DNA of 64,000 nucleotides from Syntrophaceae bacterium UBA6087. GTDB lineage: Bacteria > Desulfobacterota > Desulfomonilia > UBA1062. The translations under genes and the position numbers were made by a program. The stretch is from contig DIXF01000017.1 of assembly GCA_002448235.1 (NCBI GenBank), positions 1 through 64,000 of the forward strand. Direction: 5' to 3'. Under the pieces are notes generated by a model. The model worked only from the letters and a program-made list of their open reading frames with translations, made no database searches and was not told the origin of the DNA. Shown here piece after piece: positions 25,368-32,644 of the stretch. Positions within the stretch are counted from its first letter, which is position 1. Each line of letters begins with the position of its first letter.

Positions 25368-27497
25368 TCACGGTTTTTTTAAGGACAGCGAGATGCGCTT
25401 GCGCTTCACGTCGACATCGAGGACCCTGGCCCGTACCTTCTGACCGACCTTGACCACCTCTGACGGGTCCCTGACGAACCTCTCCGCGAGCTGGCTGATG
25501 TGCACGAGGCCGTCCTGATGGACGCCGATATCCACGAAGGCCCCGAAGTTGGTGACATTCGTGACGATCCCCGGCAGCTCCATGCCCTCCCTCACATCGG
25601 CGATAGCGTTTACGCCCTCGGCAAAGCTGAAGATCTCGAACGACTCCCTCGGGTCTCTGCCCGGCTTGTCGAGCTCGGACATGATGTCCTGAAGCGTCGG
25701 CATCCCTACCCCTGCGCTGACATAGGCTTTCAGGTCGATCTTCTGCCTGAGCCCCTTGTCCCGCATGAGATCGATGAGCGAGCTGTTCAAGTCCGCCGCC
25801 ATCTTTTCCACCAGACCGTAGCGCTCGGGGTGTACCGCGCTTGCATCGAGGGGATGCGGGCCGCTCCTGATGCGCAGGAATCCCGCTGCCTGCTCGAAGG
25901 CCTTGGCGCCGAGGCGGGGCACCTTCCTGAGCTCCTCCCTGTTGCAGAACGGCCCGTGCTCGTTGCGGAAGGCAACGATATTGCCCGCCAGTGCAGGCCC
26001 GAGCCCGGACACGTAGGTGAGCAGTTCCCGGCTGGCGGTATTCACCTCCACGCCCACGGCGTTGACGCAGCTCTGGACCACGTCGTCCAGCTTGTTCTTC
26101 AGCCTGCCCTGATCGACGTCGTGCTGGTACTGTCCCACGCCGATGGCCTTGGGATCGATCTTGACCAGCTCGGCCAGGGGATCCATGAGCCGCCTGCCGA
26201 TGGAGACCGCGCCGCGTACGGTCACGTCGTGGTCGGGGAATTCGCGGCGGGCCGCCTCGGACGCGGAGTAGACCGAGGCGCCGCTCTCGTTCACCATGAT
26301 CACCGGAAGGTTCAGCTCGAGCCCCCGGATAAATGCTTCCGTCTCCCGGCCCGCGGTCCCGTTTCCGACGGCAACGGCCTCGATCTTATCCTTCCCGGCG
26401 AGGTCTTTTACGGTCCTGGCCGCTTCCTCTGCACGGCCTCCCGAAAAAATGGGATAGATGACGCCGTGGTGGAGAAGCGCCCCCTGGGCGTCGAGGCACA
26501 CGATCTTGCATCCGGTGCGGTATCCCGGGTCCACGGCGAGCACGCGCTTCGGCCCGAGTGCGGGAGCCATGAGCAGCTCTTTCAAGTTCCTGGCGAACAC
26601 GCCGATCGCCTCGCCGTCCGCCCGGTCTTTCAGAACACCCTTTATCTCGTTTTCCATGGAAGGCCCGAGGAGCCTCTTGTAGCCGTCCCGGCAGGCGAGG
26701 CGCACCTCGTGCGTGCCGGGGCTGTTTCCCTTGCAGACCCGCCTTTCCAGAAGCGCGTGCGCCTTATCGTCGGCCGGCCGGATGGAGAGCTTGAGAAACG
26801 CCTCCCGGTTCCCCCGGAAAACAGCCAGGACGCGGTGGCCCGGCGCCTTTGCCGCCGGCTCCTGCCAGTGAAAGTAATCCCGGTAGGTGGCGGCATCCTC
26901 TTGGGCCCCCGTGTACACCTCGGATGCGAGGACCGCTTCCTTCTCGAACAGGGCCCTCATGAGAGCCCGTACGTCCGCATCCTCGGAGACCTGCTCCGCG
27001 ATGATGTCCCTTGCACCGGCCAGGGCCTCCTCTGCGGTCTGGACGCCCTTTTCCGGGTCGATGAACGCCGAGGCCTCTTGCAGGGGATCGACCGCGTCTT
27101 TCTGCGCGAAGATAAGGTCGGCCAGGGGCTGCAGGCCCTTTTCCCGTGCAATGATCGCCCTGGTCCTCCGCTTGGGCCGGTACGGCAGATAGATGTCTTC
27201 GAGCTCGGCCAGGGTTTGCGACGCATCGAGCGCCCGGCTCAGCTCTTCGCTCAAGACCCCCTGCTCGGACATGGATTTCTGGATCGCCTCTCTCCTGGCG
27301 TCGAGAAGCTCGAGCTCCTTGAGCCGGTCCCTGACAGCGGCGATGGCCACCTCGTCTAAAGATCCGGTAAGCTCCTTGCGGTAGCGGGCGATGAACGGCA
27401 CCGTGGCGCCCTCGTTCAGGAGGCCGGCCGCAGCGCTCACCTGGCCAGGTTTTATCTTCAGCTCTTCTGCTATCTTGCGGACATGTGCATCGTTCAT
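25368..27497 (-). CDS. tex: Tex, S1 RNA-binding transcription accessory protein
   Basis: The 709-residue length and order are those of Tex: an N-terminal helical region, a YqgF/RNase H-like domain (RVLAVDPGYRTGCKIVCLDA near 320), two helix-hairpin-helix parts (LLTYVSGLGPALAGNIVAFR near 500), and a C-terminal S1 domain (NFGAFVDIGVHQDGLVHISQ). Tex binds RNA non-specifically and is tied to transcription or ribosome function under stress. The start ATG at 27497 has AGGAAGTTC upstream. The convergent M15 peptidase lies beyond. An antisense ORF of over 600 codons exists and is dismissed as a shadow of GC-rich coding. Confidence 0.95.
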   Translation of the reverse strand: MNDAHVRKIAEELKIKPGQVSAAAGLLNEGATVPFIARYRKELTGSLDEVAIAAVRDRLKELELLDARREAIQKSMSEQGVLSEELSRALDASQTLAELEDIYLPYRPKRRTRAIIAREKGLQPLADLIFAQKDAVDPLQEASAFIDPEKGVQTAEEALAGARDIIAEQVSEDADVRALMRALFEKEAVLASEVYTGAQEDAATYRDYFHWQEPAAKAPGHRVLAVFRGNREAFLKLSIRPADDKAHALLERRVCKGNSPGTHEVRLACRDGYKRLLGPSMENEIKGVLKDRADGEAIGVFARNLKELLMAPALGPKRVLAVDPGYRTGCKIVCLDAQGALLHHGVIYPIFSGGRAEEAARTVKDLAGKDKIEAVAVGNGTAGRETEAFIRGLELNLPVIMVNESGASVYSASEAARREFPDHDVTVRGAVSIGRRLMDPLAELVKIDPKAIGVGQYQHDVDQGRLKNKLDDVVQSCVNAVGVEVNTASRELLTYVSGLGPALAGNIVAFRNEHGPFCNREELRKVPRLGAKAFEQAAGFLRIRSGPHPLDASAVHPERYGLVEKMAADLNSSLIDLMRDKGLRQKIDLKAYVSAGVGMPTLQDIMSELDKPGRDPRESFEIFSFAEGVNAIADVREGMELPGIVTNVTNFGAFVDIGVHQDGLVHISQLAERFVRDPSEVVKVGQKVRARVLDVDVKRKRISLSLKKP

Positions 27498-27627
27498 GAA
27501 CTTCCTGTATCGTTCGGAAGCCCAGGTGTCAATGCATTCGCAAGCAGACGGCTGTTATTCAACGCAAAAAAAGAAAAGTTTTTCGATTCCCGGCCGATGC
27601 TGTATCATAGTGAGAGAGGAAACAACT

Positions 27628-28446
27628 GTGCTCTATAAGATCATCACGACCCTCGTGCTGCTTTTCTTCGGCGTCTGTACGGCTGCTTTTCCGCATGACG
27701 AAGGCCTTTCCGCAGCCGAACGGTATCTCACGGCCTACCCGGATTTCTTCGTCGCGTATGAAGACGGGTGCCTGCGCACCGTCACCGGTGAAAAATTCGT
27801 TCTCGATGACCTGATAGACAAAAATTATGACCGGATGATCGTGGACACTGCGGCCGGGGACGAGTCGTTCGACCCTCAGGACGCTTTCTGCTGGGAGTAC
27901 GGATCGGGCGAGCCCATCCCCACGGAGGAGAACCCGCCCATAGGCGACCCCGGGCGCATCCGTCCTGCCGTGATATTCAATTACATGTACGGCGCCCCCG
28001 GCACGGACCGGGGGAAAGACATGAGAAAGGTCCGGTGGGTAGGTTCTGCGGGAGGAAAACCGAGAACGGTTGCCGTGACCACGGTCAACGGCGTGGACAA
28101 GGCCCTGGAACGGGTGGCACGTGAGATCATGGACCTGCCGGATGAAAAGATGCAGAGCCTGAAAGGGGTCGTTTTCGACGTCGCAGGGCCGTACGGGTAT
28201 TTCGACCGGCCGGTGCGCGACTATCCCAACCGGACCTCGGGCCACGCCTACGGGATCGCGGTGGACATCAACGGAAACCTTTCCTACTTCATCGGGTCTC
28301 AGCGTGACGAGCCGTACTGCTACCGGAACAACGTGCCCGGGTTCATCGTGGACATCTTCGAGAAGAACGGCTTTATCTGGGGCGGCCGCTGGAACAGCTA
28401 CGATGCCATGCACTTCGAATACCGGCCGGAGCTGCTCCTGAAGTGA
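27628..28446 (+). CDS. M15-family (VanY/LD-type) peptidoglycan peptidase, exported
   Basis: I start at a GTG at 27628 (GAGAGGAAAC upstream) because the signal peptide MLYKIITTLVLLFFGVCTAA begins there; a longer in-frame start at 27391 overlaps Tex antisense. The 272-residue product carries the zinc ligands SGHAYGIAVDIN (His and Asp) and MHFEYRPELL (His), as in M15C D-alanyl-D-alanine or L-Ala-D-Glu-type peptidases. WGGRWNSYDAMHFEY is the hallmark end of these enzymes. Likely periplasmic cell-wall remodelling. Stop abuts the stop of the convergent Crp/Fnr gene. Confidence 0.88.
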   Translation: MLYKIITTLVLLFFGVCTAAFPHDEGLSAAERYLTAYPDFFVAYEDGCLRTVTGEKFVLDDLIDKNYDRMIVDTAAGDESFDPQDAFCWEYGSGEPIPTEENPPIGDPGRIRPAVIFNYMYGAPGTDRGKDMRKVRWVGSAGGKPRTVAVTTVNGVDKALERVAREIMDLPDEKMQSLKGVVFDVAGPYGYFDRPVRDYPNRTSGHAYGIAVDINGNLSYFIGSQRDEPYCYRNNVPGFIVDIFEKNGFIWGGRWNSYDAMHFEYRPELLLK

Positions 28447-29121
28447 TCAGGCGTCTGCCGTATCGGCGATATTGTCTTGAGTGAACTGCTCCAGGTAATC
28501 CTCGCTGACCCTGAGCACGCTTCCCTCCCAGGAAATGATCTCTCTGCTCTTGAGCCGGTCGAACAGGCGGGACAAGGTTTCGGGGATGGTGCCGATGGAC
28601 GAGGCGATATCTTTCTTCGACAGGCCTAAGGTGTAGTCGCTCCTGATCCCGTAATGCTCGATGAGGAACCGGAAGAACCGCTCCTCCACATCCAGGCTCG
28701 TGAGGTAGACGATGCGGTCCGTGAGATAGCGCTGCTTGTGCATGAGGGTGGCGATGAACTCGTTGCGGAAGCGGCTCTCGTCGAGGAGCTTGAGAAAGTG
28801 CTCACGGGGGATGTGAACCACCAGGGAAGGCACCATGGCTGCCGCGCTCACCGGGTATTCGTTCCGTTCGAAGAGGATCACCTCGGCGAAGATGGAGCCC
28901 GGCCCCTGGACCCTCAAGACTGTTTCCTGGCCCGAGGGCGAGGTTTTGAAGATCTTTATCGTACCCTCCGCCAGGTAGTAGAAGGTATTCCCCTTGTCCC
29001 CTTCGAGAAAGAGAATTTCGTTCTTCGGATACTGCACGAGCCGGCAGTAGCGGGAGATCGATTCTACCGATTTCACGCTCAGGGCCGGAAAGGCATCCTG
29101 TATGATTTCTGCAAGTTCCAC
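28447..29121 (-). CDS. Crp/Fnr family regulator, likely HcpR-like
   Basis: The 224-residue protein has a cyclic-nucleotide-type sensor domain (VQYPKNEILFLEGDKGNTFY, RVQGPGSIFAEVILFERNEY) and a C-terminal winged helix with GLSKKDIASSIGTIPETLSR. The ETLSR recognition motif is the ExxSR pattern that reads TTGA half-sites in Fnr-type proteins. The start is a GTG with GGGAGGGACG before it. It is divergent from hcp, with a TTGAC-N4-GTCAA palindrome between them, so it very probably controls hcp, as HcpR proteins do in sulfate reducers. No FNR-type N-terminal iron-sulfur cysteines are present, consistent with a haem or other NO-sensing mode, but that is inference. Confidence 0.88.
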   Translation of the reverse strand: MELAEIIQDAFPALSVKSVESISRYCRLVQYPKNEILFLEGDKGNTFYYLAEGTIKIFKTSPSGQETVLRVQGPGSIFAEVILFERNEYPVSAAAMVPSLVVHIPREHFLKLLDESRFRNEFIATLMHKQRYLTDRIVYLTSLDVEERFFRFLIEHYGIRSDYTLGLSKKDIASSIGTIPETLSRLFDRLKSREIISWEGSVLRVSEDYLEQFTQDNIADTADA

Positions 29122-29166
29122 CGTGCCGTCCCTCCCGGGAAATTATTTTTTATTATTTTTTGACAT

Positions 29167-29180
29167 TTGACCCAAGTCAA
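29167..29180. promoter_or_regulatory. Perfect Crp/Fnr-type palindrome in the hcpR/hcp intergenic region
   Basis: TTGACCCAAGTCAA is a perfect TTGAC-N4-GTCAA inverted repeat, 57 bp before the hcp start and 46 bp before the divergent regulator start. The half-site TTGAC differs from the TTGAT of Fnr by one base and fits the ExxSR recognition helix of the adjacent regulator. Confidence 0.75.
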
Positions 29181-29236
29181 TTATTCAACTCAAGTAAGAT
29201 GCTATTTCCCTCATATCAAATCAAAAGGAGGAAGTC

Positions 29237-30865
29237 ATGATGTTCTGTCACCAATGCCAGGAAACAGCCAGGAACTCCGGCTGCACAGTGAAGGGGGTTT
29301 GCGGAAAAACAGAGGACACGGCCAATCTGCAGGACCTGCTCCTGTTCACCCTCAAAGGGTTGGCCGTTTGCGTGAATCAGGCGAAAGGAAAGACCGATGC
29401 CGGAGAGGCGGGCCGGTTCGCGATCAAGGCGCTGTTCTCGACCATCACGAACGTGAGCTTCGACAGCGACAGGGTCATCGGCCTGGTCCGTGAATCCCTC
29501 AAGCTCAGGGAGGAATTGAAAAGAGCTGCAGGCTTGACCGTCACCGGTCCGGATGCGGCGGTGTGGTTCTCGGATGACGAAAACGAGCTCAGGCAGAAAG
29601 CTCTCTCGGTAGGGATCCTTTCCACGGAGAACGAAGACATCCGCTCTCTGCGTTCCCTGCTCGTCTTCGGCATGAAGGGCGTGTCTGCCTATGCGGACCA
29701 TGCATACATCCTCGGCTATGAGGACCCTGCGATCTACGAGTTTCTGTTCAAAGGCCTCGAAGCCACGACAAAGGACTTAACCGCGGACGAGCTGGTAGGG
29801 CTGGTCATGGAGTGCGGCCGGACGGCGGTGACGACCATGGCCCTGCTCGACAAGGCGAACACCGGAACGTACGGGAATCCCGAGATCACGAAGGTGAACA
29901 TCGGGGTGCGCGGCAACCCGGGCATTCTCATCTCCGGGCACGACCTCAAAGACATGGAAGAGCTCCTGAAGCAGACTGCGGGCACAGGCGTCGACGTCTA
30001 CACCCACAGCGAGATGCTGCCGGCCAATTATTATCCGGCCTTCAAAAAATTCGATCATCTGGCCGGCAACTACGGGAGCGCCTGGTGGAAGCAGAACGAG
30101 GATTTCGAGCAGTTCGGGGGCCCCATCCTCATGACGACCAACTGCATCATCCCGCCGAAGGATTCCTACAAGGACCGGATCTTTACCACCGGCCAGGTGG
30201 GGTACCCGGGCCTGAAACACATCCCCGAGCCCGCCGAAGGCAAAGCAAAGGATTTCTCCGAAGTCATCGCTCTTGCCAGGCAGTGCAGGCCTCCGGCGGA
30301 GATCGAGCGGGGCGAGATCGTCGGAGGATTCGCGCACGACCAGGTCATGAAGGTCGCGGATAAGGTCGTTGAAGCGGTCAAGAGCGGAGCGATCAAGCGT
30401 TTCGTGGTCATGGCGGGCTGCGACGGCCGGTTCAAGACCCGGAGCTACTTCACCGACGTGGCGCAAGCATTGCCCGAAGATACGGTCATCCTCACTGCCG
30501 GGTGCGCCAAGTACCGCTACAACAAGCTCAATCTGGGAGACATCGGCGGCATCCCCCGGGTGCTCGACGCAGGCCAGTGCAACGACTCCTATTCGCTTGC
30601 GGTCATTGCGCTGAAGCTCAAGGAGGTATTCGGCCTTGAAGACATCAACGACCTGCCCATCTCCTATGACATCGGCTGGTATGAGCAGAAGGCGGTTGCC
30701 GTGCTGCTGGCCCTGCTGTCTCTGGGCGTAAAGCATATCCGCCTCGGACCGACCCTGCCCGGCTTCCTTTCGGCGAACGTCGCGAAGGTGCTTGTGGACA
30801 CCTTCGATATCAAGCCCATCGGTGACGTTGCGGACGATATCGCAGCCATCAGGGAAGGAAGATAG
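29237..30865 (+). CDS. hcp: Hydroxylamine reductase / hybrid-cluster protein Hcp, class I
   Basis: The 542-residue protein begins with the Cys pattern C4-x2-C7-x8-C16-x5-C22, the class-I Hcp arrangement of strict anaerobes that binds a [4Fe-4S] cluster near the hybrid cluster. Further cluster ligands are in MTTNCIIPP, VMAGCDGR, TAGCAKYRYN and DAGQCNDSYS. Hcp reduces hydroxylamine in vitro and is now viewed mainly as an NO reductase and S-nitrosylation enzyme in nitrosative stress. Divergent from a Crp/Fnr gene across a palindrome and followed by an iron-sulfur protein gene, so it is probably an hcp-hcr-like module with a ferredoxin electron donor. Confidence 0.95.
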   Translation: MMFCHQCQETARNSGCTVKGVCGKTEDTANLQDLLLFTLKGLAVCVNQAKGKTDAGEAGRFAIKALFSTITNVSFDSDRVIGLVRESLKLREELKRAAGLTVTGPDAAVWFSDDENELRQKALSVGILSTENEDIRSLRSLLVFGMKGVSAYADHAYILGYEDPAIYEFLFKGLEATTKDLTADELVGLVMECGRTAVTTMALLDKANTGTYGNPEITKVNIGVRGNPGILISGHDLKDMEELLKQTAGTGVDVYTHSEMLPANYYPAFKKFDHLAGNYGSAWWKQNEDFEQFGGPILMTTNCIIPPKDSYKDRIFTTGQVGYPGLKHIPEPAEGKAKDFSEVIALARQCRPPAEIERGEIVGGFAHDQVMKVADKVVEAVKSGAIKRFVVMAGCDGRFKTRSYFTDVAQALPEDTVILTAGCAKYRYNKLNLGDIGGIPRVLDAGQCNDSYSLAVIALKLKEVFGLEDINDLPISYDIGWYEQKAVAVLLALLSLGVKHIRLGPTLPGFLSANVAKVLVDTFDIKPIGDVADDIAAIREGR

Positions 30866-30878
30866 CCTCCTCCCCCTG

Positions 30879-30919
30879 CCCTCTTCCCCCGGCTCCCGCA
30901 AGCGGGCCGGGGGTGAGGG
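30879..30919. repeat. REP-like GC-rich hairpin between hcp and the ferredoxin gene
   Basis: CCCTCTTCCCCCGGC pairs with GCCGGGGGTGAGGG across an inner CCCGC/GCGGG stem. The GTGAGGG end is of the palindromic REP type often scattered between genes. It is not followed by a T-run, so it is not an ordinary terminator; it could stabilise or attenuate the hcp message. Confidence 0.5.
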
Positions 30920-30998
30920 CACCGTAAGGGGGCTCGGACGGGTACCGGCCGTGAGATCCATGCGTGAAGGCTTCACGGGAAAAGTAAGGAGACGAAAA

Positions 30999-31745
30999 AT
31001 GAAGAGAAACATTATCGAGATAAACGAAGACCTGTGCAACGGTTGCGGGAGCTGCATCACCGCCTGCGCCGAAGGGGCGCTCAAGATGGTGGACGGCAAG
31101 GCCAGGCTCGTGAGCGACGTATATTGCGACGGCCTCGGTGCGTGCCTGGGCGACTGCCCCACGGGCGCGTTGAAGATCATCGAGCGAGAGGCGCCCGAAT
31201 TCGACGAAGAAGAGGTCGAGAAGCATCTGGCAAAGAGCAGGGGGCCGAAAACCCTCGCACCCCTCGCCTGCGGTTGTCCGGGTTCTGCGGCCATGTCCTT
31301 CGGGAAGGACGACTCACCGGAAGAAGACGCACCGTTCAAATCGAATCTCTCCCACTTTCCGGTCAAGCTGCAGCTGCTCCACCCGCAGGCGCCGTTTCTC
31401 AAGGGGATGGATCTCCTGCTCCTGGCGGACTGCTGCGCCCTGTGCTACCCCGGTGTTCATCAGAAGCTGATCAAGGGGAAGGCAGTTGCCATGGGATGCC
31501 CCAAGCTCGATGACATCGACGCCCACGTGGAAAAGCTCACGGAGATCGTGCGCTTGAGCGGGATCAGGAGCCTGACGGTCGTGCATATGGAAGTGCCCTG
31601 CTGCAGCGGATTCGTCCGGGCTGCCCAGGCGGCGGTACAACGGGCAGGGACAAACCTCCCCCTCAGGCACATCACCATCGGCCGGCGCGGAGAGATCCTC
31701 GAACAGGGCCCTGTGGGAGGGACAGGAGCCTGCTGCGCCGGGTAA
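30999..31745 (+). CDS. Hcp-associated 4Fe-4S ferredoxin-like protein
   Basis: I start at the ATG at 30999 (AAGGAGACG upstream) because the ferredoxin motif begins soon after; a longer in-frame start overlaps hcp and is rejected. The 248-residue protein has cluster motifs LCNGCGSCITACAEGAL and YCDGLGACLGDCPTGAL, then a long C-terminal region with more cysteines, AGCXX-type stretches such as ACGCPGSAAM, and ADCCALCYPG and VPCCSGFVRA. It is the usual gene after hcp in anaerobes and probably delivers electrons to Hcp. The C-terminal Cys pairs may bind another cluster. Confidence 0.85.
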   Translation: MKRNIIEINEDLCNGCGSCITACAEGALKMVDGKARLVSDVYCDGLGACLGDCPTGALKIIEREAPEFDEEEVEKHLAKSRGPKTLAPLACGCPGSAAMSFGKDDSPEEDAPFKSNLSHFPVKLQLLHPQAPFLKGMDLLLLADCCALCYPGVHQKLIKGKAVAMGCPKLDDIDAHVEKLTEIVRLSGIRSLTVVHMEVPCCSGFVRAAQAAVQRAGTNLPLRHITIGRRGEILEQGPVGGTGACCAG

Positions 31746-31761
31746 CGTATTCACGCCTCTT

Positions 31762-32367
31762 TCACCCCTGCAGGCCCGGCTTCCATATCTCCCACACCTT
31801 TCCCACGAGTTCCATCACGGGTTTGAGCGTGGGCATGCCCGGCTTCCAGTCGGCAGGGGTGAATTCCTTTTCTTTGCTCGCCCGGACGATCTGGAATGCG
31901 GCGAGCTGCCGGAGAATCTCTTCCGTGCTGCGGCCCACGACGGAGGTGAGCACCTCATACCCCTGGACGACACCGTCCGGGTCGATGATAAACCTTCCCC
32001 GGAGATCGATAGCGGGGTCCTCGTTGTAGACGTTGTACATCTTCCCGATCCTCCCCCCCGGGTCGGAGAGCATGGGAAAGGGTGCGCCGCCGGGGATCAT
32101 CTTCGAGAGCTCGCTGTCGTTCCACACCTTGTGGACGTATACGCTGTCGACGCTTATTGCCAGGACTTCGGCATCCAGTTTCTCGAACTCGGCGTATCTA
32201 TCGGCAACTGCCGATACTTCCGTCGCTCAGACAAAGGTGTAATCGCCCCCGTAAAAATAGAGCACAACCCATTTGCCCAGATACTGCGTGAGCTCGATGT
32301 GCGTGAACTTTCCCTTATAAAATGCCGGGGCCGAAAAATTCTGCGCCCGCTTTCCAGCCACGATCAT
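31762..32367 (-). CDS. Peroxiredoxin with in-frame TGA (selenocysteine) at the peroxidatic position
   Basis: One open frame of 201 codons is broken only by TGA at 32229-32227. The upstream part (MIVAGKRAQNFSAPAFYKGK ... VVLYFYGGDYTFV) and the downstream part (ATEVSAVADRYAEFEKL ... DWKPGMPTLKPVMELVGKVW) are parts of one AhpC/Prx1-type peroxiredoxin in the same frame. The TGA sits at codon 47, exactly where FTFVCPTE has its peroxidatic Cys. A hairpin with a GU-containing loop follows (see SECIS). The start has GAGGAGG before it. The resolving Cys region reads FTPADWKPG, with Thr where 2-Cys enzymes have Cys, and the whole translated protein has no Cys at all. Thus a selenocysteine 1-Cys-type peroxidase reducing peroxides is inferred. 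Confidence 0.85.
32199..32229 (-). promoter_or_regulatory. Bacterial SECIS-like hairpin following the peroxiredoxin TGA
   Basis: Nine bases after the TGA comes a hairpin: TATCGGC and GCCGATA (32216-32210 with 32205-32199 in mRNA sense) around the loop AGTT. The GU of the loop lies about 18 nt after the UGA, within the spacing of bacterial SECIS elements, which SelB reads. The stem is a perfect 7 bp. Coding is preserved through it. Confidence 0.7.
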
Positions 32368-32644
32368 GTTTTTTCCTCCTCGATCCGATCTCTTGGTTAC
32401 TGTGCAGACCCGCAGGCAGGATATCTCTCCGTTTACAGAACCCGCTTCGTCTCTATTCATTATTAATAATCAGCGCCGCCCGATCTTCACCTTTCGCGGT
32501 GTGCACAAGGATCGGCTCGGGACGGCATCGGGCAGGCATCATGGTTTAAGCGCTTAAAACATTGACTCCTTTGATTCATTCCTCCATAATTACAGAGTGA
32601 AACCCATGAACTATGCAGTTAAATAGAAACAAAAGGGGGGGAGC

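Noticed and set aside
25500..27359. Plus-strand open frame of 619 codons
   Set aside because: Lies wholly antisense to tex; Arg/Pro/Gly-rich with no family features. A shadow of GC-rich codon use.
29777..31402. Minus-strand open frame of 541 codons
   Set aside because: Antisense across hcp and the ferredoxin gene; composition is typical of a mirror frame.
32227..32229. TGA as a simple nonsense mutation in a peroxiredoxin pseudogene
   Set aside because: The frame is otherwise intact over 201 codons, the TGA falls exactly at the catalytic position, and a SECIS-like hairpin follows. Kept open as the alternative.
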